DNA from: Pirellulaceae bacterium
GTDB taxonomy: Bacteria; Planctomycetota; Planctomycetia; Pirellulales; Pirellulaceae
Assembly (NCBI GenBank): GCA_026004795.1
Contig: BPJV01000001.1
Location: forward strand, 248,001-312,000
Direction of reading: 5' to 3'
DNA: 64,000 bases
Below the pieces are notes generated by a model that was not told the origin of the DNA, ran no database searches, and saw only the letters and a list, made by a program, of their open reading frames with translations. The translations under genes and the position numbers were made by a program. Positions 55,468 through 64,000 of this stretch are shown piece after piece. Numbering within the stretch: the stretch's first letter is position 1; the number at the start of each line of letters is the position of its first letter.

Positions 55468-56301
55468 TTACGGCTGCTTGGTGCCCCTGGAAACCATCGC
55501 AGGCGAATCGTCATGGGTAGGCGGTAACATGGTGAATTGGCACCTCATATCTCGCAGGGCCGGGAAATGGGCTCGCCAATTCCGCATCGACGTGATGTCG
55601 AAGTCGACACAGAAAACCTGCTCGGATGCAGCCGCCTCGAATAATGGCCGGCCGAGATGATCAAAGGCGGCGCTGCGTCCATCAAAAATCAGGCCAGGCT
55701 CCTCGCCGCACCGATTGACGCCGATCACGCAGGCCAGATTCTCGATCGCCCGCGCCTGCAACAGACGCACCCAGTGTTTTGACCTTTTCGCGGGCCAACA
55801 GGCGATCACGATAAACATCTCCGCCCCCTGTTGGGTCGCCATGCGGAACCACTCCGGAAAGCGCAGGTCGTAGCAGATCAGCGGCGCGATCGTCACTCCC
55901 TGCCACGAAAACGTTACGATGCGTTGGCCGGGCGGATAGTAGCGATGCTCGCCGGAATGGGAGAAGGGCTGGAGTTTTTGGTACCTCGCCAGCTCGCTTC
56001 CATCTGGCGCAAAGACCACTGCCTGGTTCTTGGATTTTCCATCGTGAACCTCTGCGGCGACGCCGCCCATGACCGCACAACGGTAGGTCATCGCCAACTC
56101 GCGCAACACCGCCTCGCTCTCGCGCGTGTCTGCCTGAGCCGTGGCTTCCAAATTCATGCTGAATCCGGTGTCGAACATCTCGGGAACCACCACCAAGCTC
56201 CCTGCAGGGATCTGGTGCGCGGCCAACAATTCGCGCAAGTGAGTGTGGTTGCGCGGTTTATCTTCCCACGCGATGTCGAGTTGAACGCCGATAACATGCA
56301 T
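55468..56301 (-). CDS. Carbon-nitrogen hydrolase (omega-amidase/nitrilase family)
   Basis: A 277-residue nitrilase-superfamily enzyme. The Glu-Lys-Cys triad is visible: Glu in VVPEMFDTGFSM, Lys in RYQKLQPFSHSGEH, Cys in ICYDLRFPEWFR. The pattern is closest to YafV/omega-amidases (Nit2), which hydrolyse alpha-ketoglutaramate or similar amides in the cytoplasm. The C-terminal extension (DSPAMVSRGTKQP) is not conserved. ATG 56301 begins MHVIGVQLDIAW, the usual start. It is followed by a 48-base gap to the MtfA-like gene on the same strand. Confidence 0.88.
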   Translation of the reverse strand: MHVIGVQLDIAWEDKPRNHTHLRELLAAHQIPAGSLVVVPEMFDTGFSMNLEATAQADTRESEAVLRELAMTYRCAVMGGVAAEVHDGKSKNQAVVFAPDGSELARYQKLQPFSHSGEHRYYPPGQRIVTFSWQGVTIAPLICYDLRFPEWFRMATQQGAEMFIVIACWPAKRSKHWVRLLQARAIENLACVIGVNRCGEEPGLIFDGRSAAFDHLGRPLFEAAASEQVFCVDFDITSMRNWRAHFPALRDMRCQFTMLPPTHDDSPAMVSRGTKQP

Positions 56302-56349
56302 GGCAGTCTTCCGTTGTTGGAATGAGAATCAGAGAAACCGGAGAGCTGG

Positions 56350-57135
56350 TCAGTTCGAGGCGTGGTCACTCAATGACGGAGGCCACGCTCGGTAAAAACT
56401 ATCCAATGCGAAGAAAACGTCGGGCCACCGCTGGCGCAACTGGTCAGGCGTTTGAAAATACGCCTCACTGCTCACGGCGAAGAACTCTGCCGGGTGGCTC
56501 GCCCCGTAGCAATCGAGGATATCCTCCCGCCCGTCCTCGCACGCCCGCTTCAATCGTCGATGGGCGGCGGTCATGGTCGCCAGCCAACGTTGAGCCTCCT
56601 CGTTCGTCTCCAGCACCGGCACCCCATCGGCTTCGCGTCCGTTTCGCATGTCCAAGTGATGGGCGAACTCATGGATCACCACGTTGCGCGGCAAGTGGGG
56701 ATGGTACGCCAGTTGTTGCACATCGGACCAGGAAAGTATCACCGGGCCGCGATACCACGCCTCGCCACTCCGCATCGTTTCTTCGTGCAGCACCAGACCG
56801 CTGCCAATCGGACGCTGGTCGGGGGCAATGTAGGGAGTAGGATATACCAGAATCGACAGGACCTCGTCAAAGTACTCGTCGGGGAAACAAGCGGCCAGGC
56901 GCCCGATCTGCAACGCGATGGCCACACAATGCTCTTCGGTCAACTGAAAACCATGGCACCCTTCCCAATGCTTCTCGCGATACACGATGTAGGCGCAACG
57001 GAGGATTCGTAGCCGCTGAGCGACAGGAAAGCCGAGCAGATCGGGACGGTATTTTTCGATCCATGGTCGCCAATGATCGGGCACGGGTTCTTTTCCCCAC
57101 TTCCGACGACGCCACCTGCGAAGCCAGCCGATCAT
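56350..57135 (-). CDS. MtfA-like zinc peptidase
   Basis: A 261-residue protein of the MtfA family: the zinc-binding motif NVVIHEFAHHLDMRNG, a third ligand in HPAEFFAVSSEAYF, and the conserved PVILSWSDVQ strand. In Escherichia coli, MtfA is a cytoplasmic aminopeptidase that controls glucose uptake through the Mlc repressor; no such partner is known here. The N terminus is very basic (LRRWRRRKWGK), possibly an anchor or nucleic-acid contact. Start ATG 57135 lies upstream of the nitrilase gene in the same direction. Confidence 0.85.
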   Translation of the reverse strand: MIGWLRRWRRRKWGKEPVPDHWRPWIEKYRPDLLGFPVAQRLRILRCAYIVYREKHWEGCHGFQLTEEHCVAIALQIGRLAACFPDEYFDEVLSILVYPTPYIAPDQRPIGSGLVLHEETMRSGEAWYRGPVILSWSDVQQLAYHPHLPRNVVIHEFAHHLDMRNGREADGVPVLETNEEAQRWLATMTAAHRRLKRACEDGREDILDCYGASHPAEFFAVSSEAYFQTPDQLRQRWPDVFFALDSFYRAWPPSLSDHASN

Positions 57136-57264
57136 CTACGCCCTTTCGTCATTTCCAGTCCTTCGCGTTGCTGGTTGATCAACCAATCGCTTCCGGCAAA
57201 GATAGGTGCTTATCACGATGTCACGTCTTCGCACTTCATTCCGTACAGAGCATAGCCTAACACG

Positions 57265-57693
57265 ATGTGGATTCAGCGCGAAATCAGCTTGCGGCCACGC
57301 CCGCGTGGCTTTCACCTAGTTACATCTGAGATTGTCGGGCAACTACCGGAACTGTCCACCGTCGAGCGAGGATTGCTGCACCTATTCATTATGCATACCT
57401 CCGCATCGTTGACGATCAACGAGAACGCGGACCCCGATGTGCGTGCTGACATGGAGACGTTTTGCAATCATCTCGTCCCCGAACGCGGTATTCCCATCGA
57501 GCACACGATCGAAGGACCGGACGATATGCCGGCGCACGTCAAAACTAGCCTTATGGGAAGCTCGGTTACCATCCCCATCACCGCAGGGCGTCTGCGTTTG
57601 GGCACGTGGCAGGGGATCTATCTGGGCGAACATCGCAACCGCGGTGGAGTTCGCCGCCTCGTGGCCACGATCCATGGTGAACCAACGACCTAA
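57265..57693 (+). CDS. YjbQ (UPF0047) family protein
   Basis: A 142-residue UPF0047 protein. The family core is clear: FIMHTSASLTINENADPDVR, MPAHVKTSLMGSSVTIPI, GRLRLGTWQGIYLGEHRN. Members form trimers with a metal-binding site of three His, and some substitute for thiamin-phosphate synthase in vivo; the physiological function is otherwise unclear. The gene is divergent from the MtfA-like gene and convergent with the sulfatase. Confidence 0.92.
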   Translation: MWIQREISLRPRPRGFHLVTSEIVGQLPELSTVERGLLHLFIMHTSASLTINENADPDVRADMETFCNHLVPERGIPIEHTIEGPDDMPAHVKTSLMGSSVTIPITAGRLRLGTWQGIYLGEHRNRGGVRRLVATIHGEPTT

Positions 57694-57721
57694 GCGAGCG
57701 GTGCTTCCTCGGCCGCAGGAC

Positions 57722-59332
57722 TTATTCGGGGATCTCCGGTGAATCCTCGATCGGTTCCGGTTCAAAATCGCTCCCATTGACCCAGCCGGCGCGGAGTCCT
57801 TCTTCCCCACGCATGAACCGTTCATAGAATCCTCGCGTGGCTGGGCTGGAATACGGATAGCCATCAAAGACGTCCCCCCGGCCGAACATCCGCGGATCGC
57901 CCTGCGATTTCAGCTCCGCAACCATCTGTTTTTCCAACTCCTCTCGCACCGGCAAGTACTGCGGTTGATAAGCCACGTTGTTGACGCAGTCAGGATCGAC
58001 GGTGAGATTATACAGCTCGAATTCCGGACGCTTGCCAAAACAGAGTTTCCACCAACGCGTGTCCTGAGCTGATCGTCGCAGATCGAGTATCAGACTCTTC
58101 GTCGGACTGCCATCACAATTCAAGTAACCGGTCTCGGGATTTCCCGCTGGCCACCGATCTGGCTCAAAGTTGTGCAACAAGAGCCACTGTTCGGTGCAGA
58201 TGCCGCGAATGGGATAGCCCCAGTCGTGTGGTCGCCCAACATCGTGTCGTTCCTTGCCCACCAGCACATGATCGCGCGTCGGATCGACGTGTCCCCCCTG
58301 ATCCGCTGCGAACAACCGAGTCAGACTGCGCCCCGCCAGCGGTTGCATGATGGGTCCCGGGTCGGTCACGCCAGCGACCTCCAGGAAGGTTGGTGCCAGA
58401 TCGGCAAAGTCTACGAAGTCGAGGATTTCCCGACCGCCGCCCCGAATACCGGCCGGCCACCGGATGGCCAACGGAACGCGGTTCGAATGCATGTAAGCTT
58501 GCCCTTTCACCCGGGGAAACGGCATCCCGTGGTCCGATGTGCACACGATCAACGTGTTTTCCAGTTGCCCAGCGTCTTCGATGGCTGCCAAGATGCGGCC
58601 CAGATGATGGTCGTAGTGTTCAACCTCAACGGCATAATCGAGCATGTCATGCCGGACGACCTCAGTGTCTGGCCAATAGTCCGGCACGTGGTCGATGTCG
58701 GTGAGCCGTTTTCCGGCGCGGACGCCGCTTTGGAACTCGTAACCGCGGTGGGGCTCTGTAGTGCCGAACCAGAAAACCCATGGCTGCCCTTCCGGGACGT
58801 CCGCGAGGAAGTCTTCAAAGTTCGCAGCATAATCCCTGTTGGAAATACCGCTGGTCGGCGGTTTGGCCGTGCGCTTTTGGTAGGCCTTGCCAGTGATGGC
58901 TCGCGGTTTACCCGAATCATCATTGGCGATCCCTGGTCCCCAGCCCTTGCCGGTGTAGCCCGCAAAATAACCAGCGGCGGCCAAACGCTCCATAAAGCTA
59001 CCGAACTTGGGTGGAAACAGGGCCATGTGATTGCCGGCCTCTTCCAATTGCCAGGAATAGCGACCGGTCAAGATCGTCGCGCGGGAGGGAGCACATTTAG
59101 CATTTGGGGTAAACGCGCGGTGGAAAAGCAACCCCTCGCGGGCAACGCGATCAAAGTTCGGTGTATCGACCCAAGCGCAGCCGTACGCCGAGGCGTGGCC
59201 GTACGACCAATCGTCGGCGATGGCAATCAAAATGTTGGGACGAGAGGGACCGGACGCTTCCTGCGCCGCCACTAGACCGCCAATGCCAAGACACAATATC
59301 ACTGCAATCAGCCACGACAATCTATGCACCAC
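57722..59332 (-). CDS. Secreted type I sulfatase
   Basis: A 536-residue arylsulfatase-type enzyme with a Sec signal ([20 protein letters not shown]). The catalytic motif [12 protein letters not shown] holds the Cys that must be matured to formylglycine. Metal ligands are in [13 protein letters not shown] and [12 protein letters not shown] (Asp-His), plus the substrate-side EPHRGY and [15 protein letters not shown]. The sulfated substrate (probably a polysaccharide or glycosaminoglycan) is unknown. The acidic C-terminal tail ([15 protein letters not shown]) is unusual but common in secreted planctomycete proteins. The formylglycine-generating enzyme gene is not in the window. Confidence 0.93.
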   Translation of the reverse strand: MVHRLSWLIAVILCLGIGGLVAAQEASGPSRPNILIAIADDWSYGHASAYGCAWVDTPNFDRVAREGLLFHRAFTPNAKCAPSRATILTGRYSWQLEEAGNHMALFPPKFGSFMERLAAAGYFAGYTGKGWGPGIANDDSGKPRAITGKAYQKRTAKPPTSGISNRDYAANFEDFLADVPEGQPWVFWFGTTEPHRGYEFQSGVRAGKRLTDIDHVPDYWPDTEVVRHDMLDYAVEVEHYDHHLGRILAAIEDAGQLENTLIVCTSDHGMPFPRVKGQAYMHSNRVPLAIRWPAGIRGGGREILDFVDFADLAPTFLEVAGVTDPGPIMQPLAGRSLTRLFAADQGGHVDPTRDHVLVGKERHDVGRPHDWGYPIRGICTEQWLLLHNFEPDRWPAGNPETGYLNCDGSPTKSLILDLRRSAQDTRWWKLCFGKRPEFELYNLTVDPDCVNNVAYQPQYLPVREELEKQMVAELKSQGDPRMFGRGDVFDGYPYSSPATRGFYERFMRGEEGLRAGWVNGSDFEPEPIEDSPEIPE

Positions 59333-59444
59333 AGCACTCTTTCTCCACTAGACGATCCTGAGAAACTTCTAGCAAACTAGTTCTCTTCCTGGCGACTCGT
59401 AAACGGAGTCAGCGCATGACCCCTCTCACCTACCACGAAGATTG

Positions 59445-59510
59445 CGCTCGCCGAGCCTATCAGGGTGTATGGTAAGCAACCAGGCGGGAGCGGAAGCACC
59501 TCGGCGAGCG
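59445..59510. other. Long-arm inverted repeat between the DUF1611 and sulfatase genes
   Basis: CGCTCGCCGAG (59445-59455) and CTCGGCGAGCG (59500-59510) are perfect 11-base complements with a 44-base loop. A second copy of GAGTAT occurs just after (GGCGAGTATCTCTTCGGTGAGTATACC). No T-run follows on either strand. It could be a structured mRNA leader of the sulfatase gene (starting at 59332 on the minus strand), an operator or a leftover of a mobile element. Confidence 0.4.
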
Positions 59511-59572
59511 ACCTACAGGCGAGTATCTCTTCGGTGAGTATACCAGGTTACGGGCCTCCGGGGGGACGGAGA

Positions 59573-60619
59573 CTACGCACTGCGCCAAGTCCCTGCACGA
59601 TAGAATTGCTCGACGGCGTCGAGAAGGCGATCGGGACCGTCTCGCAGCAGGTCGACCACCGGCAATCCCGTTCGCTGCTCGACTTCCGCCGCGATTTGAC
59701 GCGCCGCAACAGGGTCCAGACGCCGACCGTTCATGGCGATAGCGATCGTGCGGCAGGTCTGGTAGATGCTGCCCATCGTTTCAAACAACTCGATTTGCCG
59801 TTCGATATCGGGCAAAGGAACGTGCTCGATTCCGCCCACGGCCTGCCGCCCGGCTTCGAAGACAAACACCAAGGCATGGGGCCGACATCCATGCAACAAC
59901 CCCAGCGTCACGGCCGAGTAGGCAGGGTGGACAAGGCTGCCCTGTCCTTCGATCAGCAGGATCTGATGATGCTGGTTCTCCAACACCAATTGCTCCGCAG
60001 CGCCGTTGACGAAATCGGCTACCATACAATCGATGGGTAACCCGCCACCACTGACCATGATTCCTGTCTGCCCGGTAGCCACGAATTGGGCATCCCAACC
60101 ACGCCGATTCAAGCCACGAGCCAACTCCAAACTGGCGACCATTTTCCCAACGCTGCAGTCATGCCCCACCGTGTGGATGCGGCAACAGTGCGGATTGAAG
60201 GCGGCGAAGCGAGCGATTTGCCGGAAGTTGTTCTTGCGCACATCGATGATCTGGCGACCAAGCTCAGCAGCCTTCTCGGCCAGTTCGGGGATATCGCTAA
60301 GGAAATCATGAAGACCGCTGAGCAGGTTCATGCCGCGGTCCAGGGCTTCGGAAAGCACCGGCAGCCACTGCGCGGGAATCTTGCCGCCTGGTGGCGCGAT
60401 TCCGATAGTCAAAGTATTCGCTGCAGGGACCTCGGCCAAGGATCCGACCACCGGCACCCCTCGCCCGATGCCCAGCAACTCCTCAGCGTCCTTTCCGGCA
60501 TTATCCGGATCGTACACGGCAACACACTCATCAGGGCAATAACGCAACAAGCCGGTGGCGGTTTTCGCGGTGTGCGGATTGCTGTGACCCCAGGTCAGCA
60601 GCACCATGGAACGTTTCAT
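59573..60619 (-). CDS. DUF1611 family protein (P-loop, DgcN-like)
   Basis: A 348-residue protein from ATG 60619 overlapping acpS as ATGA. The N-terminal half is Rossmann-like (AVYDPDNAGKDAEELLGIG, TLTIGIAPPGGKIP), followed by a P-loop-like HTVGHDCSVGKMVASLELARGL and QFVATGQTGIMVSGG, and later LIEGQGSLVHPAYS. This order is the DUF1611 family, whose members (DgcN) act with a D-amino-acid or dipeptide epimerase-like partner in D-glutamate catabolism; that partner is not adjacent here. Coupling to acpS and argJ points instead to a role in amino-acid or acyl metabolism, as inference. The frame is open upstream but has no ribosome site. Confidence 0.8.
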   Translation of the reverse strand: MKRSMVLLTWGHSNPHTAKTATGLLRYCPDECVAVYDPDNAGKDAEELLGIGRGVPVVGSLAEVPAANTLTIGIAPPGGKIPAQWLPVLSEALDRGMNLLSGLHDFLSDIPELAEKAAELGRQIIDVRKNNFRQIARFAAFNPHCCRIHTVGHDCSVGKMVASLELARGLNRRGWDAQFVATGQTGIMVSGGGLPIDCMVADFVNGAAEQLVLENQHHQILLIEGQGSLVHPAYSAVTLGLLHGCRPHALVFVFEAGRQAVGGIEHVPLPDIERQIELFETMGSIYQTCRTIAIAMNGRRLDPVAARQIAAEVEQRTGLPVVDLLRDGPDRLLDAVEQFYRAGTWRSA

Positions 60620-61080
60620 GGCCTCGCGTCCTTCATCTCTTTGGTGGCACCAAGCGCCATAGCGAAGGCGACGGCATAGGTGCGGCAATGGGAAATGCTG
60701 ATCAGCACTTCACCGATCCCCCGCTGGTCAGCGATCTCTCGGGCACGTCGATGCAAATACACTCGCGGTTGTCCTCCGGGCAGGTTGCACACTTCGACGT
60801 CCGCCCAACCGATGCCCAAGGCCCACCCCGTCCCCAATGCTTTGAGAATCGCCTCCTTGGCCGCCCAGCGACCAGCCATCCGCTCGCCGCGCTGCTTATG
60901 CTGCTCACAGTACTCACGTTCCCGCGCGGTGAACACCCGCTGCCAGAACGCCTCCTCATGCTTGCTGAGCATCGCTTCGACTCGTTCCACCGCCACGATG
61001 TCCGTGCCGATGCCCAGGACGTATGTCCCCTGCATGGAGGAACATGCCGATGGAGGCGAATCGGTTGGCGGTTGCTTCAT
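60616..61080 (-). CDS. acpS: Holo-[acyl-carrier-protein] synthase
   Basis: 154 residues from ATG 61080, which overlaps the argJ stop as ATGA; the shorter start at 61035 also gives a full domain (YVLGIGTDIVAVERVEA). AcpS transfers 4'-phosphopantetheine from CoA to acyl carrier protein. Motifs: GTDIVAVERVE (metal-binding Asp), RWAAKEAILKALGTG (WxxKEA) and ISISHCRTYAVAFAM. The 15-residue N-terminal extension (KQPPTDSPPSACSS) is polar and not conserved. Its stop overlaps the DUF1611 start by four bases. Confidence 0.95.
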   Translation of the reverse strand: MKQPPTDSPPSACSSMQGTYVLGIGTDIVAVERVEAMLSKHEEAFWQRVFTAREREYCEQHKQRGERMAGRWAAKEAILKALGTGWALGIGWADVEVCNLPGGQPRVYLHRRAREIADQRGIGEVLISISHCRTYAVAFAMALGATKEMKDARP

Positions 61081-62276
61081 GTGGTGTACTCCGAGTTGAA
61101 ACGAACGTACTCGACAGTCAAATCGCTCGACCAGTGCCACCCCTTGCCCGGCCCGTTGCCTACCTGCAGCTCGACTCGTGTTTCGGCATTTTCCCGCATC
61201 GATTGGCTCACCATGGCCGCGTCGAAGGGTACCGGTTCTCCGCCCCGAAACAGTTCGACCCCATTCAGCCGCAGAGTCAACTTCCTCGGGTCGATCGCCA
61301 CGGGAGCATATCCGGCGGCCGACACGATGCGTCCCCAGTTGGGGTCATTGCCGTAGATGGCGGTTTTCACCAGATTGCTCGAGGCCACCGTCCGCGCCAC
61401 CTCACGCGCTTGTTCGTCGGTAGGCGCTCCGGCAACGGCCACCTCGATCAGATGCGCCGCCCCTTCGCCGTCGGCAGGAATCTGCTTGGCCAACTCAATG
61501 CACAATTCCTTCAACTCTTCGACGAACTGGTACTCAGCATCGCCGCGGAGGGGGGATGTGCTGCTGGCGCCGCTGGCCATCAAGATCAAAGTATCGTTGG
61601 TGCTGGTATGCCCCTCGACACTGATGCAGTTGAACGACACGTCCGCCACCGCCTGGAGCAGGCGCTGTGCCTGGTCCGGATCGAGCCGAGCATCGGTGAG
61701 GATGCACCCGAGCATCGTAGCCATGTTGGGACCGATCATGCCCGCCCCCTTGGCCATGCCGGCCAGGGTGATGCGACCACCGGGCGTCGCCAGCGTGCGA
61801 CAGCCGATCTTGATACCCTTGTCGGTGGTCAAAATCCCTTCCGCCGCCGCGGTAAAATCGGCCAATTGATCGCCCAGTTGGTGCGCCGCCCGCTCGATGC
61901 CGACAGCAATCTTTTCCATGGGCAGGTAGTGGCCGATCACGCCAGTGCTCATCACCAACACCTGCGACGGGTCGATGCCGCGGCCAAGCGCGCGGGCCAC
62001 CAACCGCGTCATCTCCACCGCATCCTCGTCGCCGCGGCGTCCAGTGCAAGCATTGGCATTGCCACTGTTGATAACGACGGCACGAAGCGAGTCGCCGGGT
62101 GTCCGCTGGCGGCACAACACCACGGGAGCAGCGACGACCTGGTTGCGGGTGTAAACCCCCGCACAGGTAGCGTTCTGCTCAGCCACGATGAGAGCGAGGT
62201 CGCGTTTTCCGGCCCGCTTCTTGATCCCGCATGCTACGCCAGCATAACGAAAGCCTCGAGGAAGTTGCAAATCCAT
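61077..62276 (-). CDS. argJ: Bifunctional glutamate N-acetyltransferase / amino-acid acetyltransferase ArgJ
   Basis: A 399-residue ArgJ, which makes N-acetylglutamate and recycles the acetyl group from N-acetylornithine in arginine synthesis. Signatures: FRYAGVACGIKK, VVINSGNANACTG, the autocatalytic cleavage and nucleophile Thr in KGAGMIGPNMATML, SVEGHTSTNDT, and the C-terminal NPNWGRIVSAAGYA. ATG 62276 has AAAGGG at a good distance; ATG 62282 is two codons further up but too close. ArgC lies 36 bases upstream, and acpS overlaps by ATGA downstream. The final residues RFNSEYTT are the usual ArgJ end. Confidence 0.97.
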   Translation of the reverse strand: MDLQLPRGFRYAGVACGIKKRAGKRDLALIVAEQNATCAGVYTRNQVVAAPVVLCRQRTPGDSLRAVVINSGNANACTGRRGDEDAVEMTRLVARALGRGIDPSQVLVMSTGVIGHYLPMEKIAVGIERAAHQLGDQLADFTAAAEGILTTDKGIKIGCRTLATPGGRITLAGMAKGAGMIGPNMATMLGCILTDARLDPDQAQRLLQAVADVSFNCISVEGHTSTNDTLILMASGASSTSPLRGDAEYQFVEELKELCIELAKQIPADGEGAAHLIEVAVAGAPTDEQAREVARTVASSNLVKTAIYGNDPNWGRIVSAAGYAPVAIDPRKLTLRLNGVELFRGGEPVPFDAAMVSQSMRENAETRVELQVGNGPGKGWHWSSDLTVEYVRFNSEYTT

Positions 62277-62312
62277 GTCCATGCCCTTTCGCCAATCCGT
62301 CCTTTCCCGCCT

Positions 62313-63326
62313 CTACCACATCAATGCGGTCGTCTGATCAAATCCGTGCATGATGTTCATGCACTGCACAGCAGCTCCCGATGCCCCTTTCACTAGATTG
62401 TCCAGCACGGATAGCAGGATGATCCAACCGTCGTTCTCACGCACGGAAATGTCACAATAGTTGGTGTGCGCCACATGCTTGGTAGCCGGCAGATGCGGCA
62501 CGATACGCACAAACGGGTGAGGTGCGTAAAAGGTACTTAAACACTCGCGCACCTGATTGGCAGACACACCATGGAGTGGCCGCACGTAGATGGTCGACAG
62601 GATACCTCGGTCCATTGGCGTCAGGTGAGGTGTGAAGACAATTCGAGGCTTCACCTTGGCGACTCGCGAAAGAACATCGATCATCTCGGGCTGATGCCGA
62701 TGCGCGCCGACCCCGTAGGCCGCGATCGATTCATTCACTTCGGTGAAAAGGCTGGCCAGCTTGGGGGTGCGACCGGCACCGCTCACACCACTTTTCGAAT
62801 CGACCAGGATTTGATCCGGTTCGACCAACTTGTGCTGCAGCAGCGGGGCCAGGGGGAGGATCACACTGGTGGGATAACAACCGGGATTGGCCACCAACTT
62901 CGCCGACTTGATCTGCTCCTGGAACAACTCCGGCAAGCCGTAAGGTACGGCCCCTAGTCGCCCCGGATCGGGATGCGGCACTCCATACCAATGTTCATAC
63001 AATTCCTGGGTGCTCAGTCGATAATCGGCGCTCAGATCGATCACCTTGGTACCATGAGCCAGCAATTCGATGACGATCGGAGCAGAAGCGGCGTGCGGCA
63101 GGCAACAGAGGACCAGGTCGCAACGTGTCGCGACTTCCTCCGGAGGCAAATCCTCGACGATCAAATTGGTCCGCTCGCCAAACTGCGGATGGAGATCCCC
63201 GAGAGCGACCCCTTCGGCTTGGCGGCTGGTCACCGCAGCCAGTTCCACCTGCGGGTGCCGCAACAGGATGCGAATGGCCTCGATGGCTGTGTAGCCCGTT
63301 CCCCCCATCACGCCGACTCGTATCAT
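62313..63326 (-). CDS. argC: N-acetyl-gamma-glutamyl-phosphate reductase
   Basis: A 337-residue ArgC that reduces N-acetylglutamyl-phosphate to the semialdehyde with NADPH. Motifs: IRVGVMGGTGYTAIE (NADP loop), LSADYRL, and the catalytic Cys in VANPGCYPTSVI, with SGVSGAGRTP and GAHRHQPEM following, as in ArgC type 1. ATG 63326 is chosen; a longer frame up to 63401 is unrelated. It heads the arg cluster, with no ArgR-like operator recognised upstream. Confidence 0.97.
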   Translation of the reverse strand: MIRVGVMGGTGYTAIEAIRILLRHPQVELAAVTSRQAEGVALGDLHPQFGERTNLIVEDLPPEEVATRCDLVLCCLPHAASAPIVIELLAHGTKVIDLSADYRLSTQELYEHWYGVPHPDPGRLGAVPYGLPELFQEQIKSAKLVANPGCYPTSVILPLAPLLQHKLVEPDQILVDSKSGVSGAGRTPKLASLFTEVNESIAAYGVGAHRHQPEMIDVLSRVAKVKPRIVFTPHLTPMDRGILSTIYVRPLHGVSANQVRECLSTFYAPHPFVRIVPHLPATKHVAHTNYCDISVRENDGWIILLSVLDNLVKGASGAAVQCMNIMHGFDQTTALMW

Positions 63327-63472
63327 GATCCTAATGCTCCTGGCAATATGTCGCTGCCGCGGGTCGTCATCCGCATCCCAAGGTACTGCTGCCGATTTCA
63401 TTGGTCCGCGTCGTTGTCATGGCGGGACGCCGACCAAGCTGGCGAGATTATAACGGTTGCAGGCAGGCTAGC

Positions 63473-64000
63473 TTAGGGGGCGGAGACGAGGCCAGCTTCC
63501 TGTAGCGGGGCGATCAAATCGGCAAGAATGATCGCCGTCGCTCCCCAAATGCTCCAGCGGTCGTACTCGATCGTCAGCGCATCCCAAGAGAGAAGCCCCC
63601 GAGTGAACCGACGCCGGACATGATGCTGCGGATCGCATAAGACCGAGACGGGTAGGTGCAACAGCTCAGCCACCTCGATCGGGCAGGTTACGTAATCGAG
63701 CGGCTGCGTCAGCACCGCTACGAAGGGGGTGACCCAATAGTTGCTGTTGAAGACATGTACCGGCTGAAGTTCACCCACCACCAGTTCGGCCGGAATGCGG
63801 GGGCCCACCTCCTCGTGAAACTCCCTCAACGCCGCCGACAAGGCTAGTTCGTCCGCTTCCAATCGCCCCCCCGGCAGGGAGATCTGCCCAGGGTGATCGG
63901 GTAGATGGTCAGGGCGCATCGTCAGCGGGATAAGCCAGCCTTCGGTTGTCGGTTCCAGGGCCACCAGTACGGCAGCCGGACGAACCGAGGACTGAGGCGG
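63473..64000 (-). CDS. Nudix hydrolase (CoA pyrophosphatase-like), 5' end outside the window
   Basis: The frame is open to the window edge: translation upstream of GTG 63964 reads PAAVLVALEP, so the gene starts beyond base 64000. The Nudix box is complete: GGRLEADELALSAALREFHEEVG (G-x5-E-x7-REVxEEVG form, with REFHEEVG here). The preceding HPGQISLPGG is the PROSITE-type signature of CoA pyrophosphatases (NudL/CoAse), which split CoA to phosphopantetheine and 3',5'-ADP. The end (AIILADLIAPLQEAGL) is the usual helix. It is transcribed toward argC. Confidence 0.85.
   Translation of the reverse strand, partial: PPQSSVRPAAVLVALEPTTEGWLIPLTMRPDHLPDHPGQISLPGGRLEADELALSAALREFHEEVGPRIPAELVVGELQPVHVFNSNYWVTPFVAVLTQPLDYVTCPIEVAELLHLPVSVLCDPQHHVRRRFTRGLLSWDALTIEYDRWSIWGATAIILADLIAPLQEAGLVSAP

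Noticed and set aside
59440-59580. SRP (4.5S) RNA because of GCGGAAGCACC
   Set aside because: Only a short GGAAGC match; the conserved helix-8 sequence (CCGGAAGGAAGCAGCC) is absent.
1-64000. CRISPR arrays, rRNA operons and prophage genes
   Set aside because: No regularly spaced repeat set, rRNA-like sequence or phage structural motif was seen.

Overview
This 64 kb GC-rich window looks like chromosomal DNA of a planctomycete, probably of the Pirellulales type. The evidence is a DUF1501 / DUF1549-DUF1553 (PSCyt1-PSD1) gene pair with a CxxCH cytochrome motif, a secreted CAPSR-type sulfatase, a twin-arginine Gfo/Idh/MocA oxidoreductase, a secreted DUF1080-like protein, an LL-diaminopimelate aminotransferase, abundant sigma-54 regulators and several secreted proteins of unknown function. 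Assignment to a genus is not possible from the sequence alone. No rRNA, tRNA, CRISPR array or phage was recognised.

Layout. 1-3.4 kb: the end of a membrane glycosyltransferase (with a one-base frameshift), a secreted LamG/DUF1080-like protein, an endonuclease/exonuclease/phosphatase protein and a HEAT-repeat protein. 4-9 kb: dnaK and clpB, the disaggregating chaperone pair; dnaK is preceded by a textbook sigma-54 promoter and clpB is followed by a strong intrinsic terminator. 9-14.2 kb: type-4 uracil-DNA glycosylase, Gfo/Idh/MocA oxidoreductase, CHAD protein, SDH-type membrane protease and rhomboid protease. 14.3-17.3 kb: a complete IS66-family element (tnpA, tnpB, tnpC, 20-bp inverted repeats, 8-bp target duplication). 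17.5-23.4 kb: a hybrid histidine kinase whose Hpt domain is in another frame, then a divergent sigma-54 response regulator with two Fis-type HTH regions.

23.5-31.4 kb: LL-DAP aminotransferase, valyl-tRNA synthetase (with a burst of indels and a zinc-ribbon insertion), cytidine deaminase, an AMP-dependent ligase and an acidic unknown protein. 31.6-37.6 kb: APS kinase, a secreted M28 peptidase with PDZ domain, an alpha/beta hydrolase, a small lipoprotein and a secreted transglutaminase-like protein. 37.6-45.2 kb: a minus-strand block with two translationally coupled large membrane-associated GTPases (the best candidate here for an undescribed system), type III pantothenate kinase, ObgE, ribosomal protein L27 and a secreted unknown protein.

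45.2-47.7 kb: a gene-poor stretch with short GTGCCACCCA-type repeats and a polypurine tract next to a Y1/REP-associated transposase. 47.7-64 kb: a second sigma-54 activator, AroH chorismate mutase with an unknown partner, the DUF1501/PSD1 pair, a nitrilase-family amidase, an MtfA-like peptidase, YjbQ, a sulfatase, and a tightly coupled argC-argJ-acpS-DUF1611 cluster, ending in a partial Nudix hydrolase.

Database searches were not possible; names rest on motifs and family knowledge. Sequence quality is uneven: 25.75-26.6 kb carries many apparent indels in the essential valS gene, so frameshifts elsewhere (near 565 and 18,000) may also be errors.
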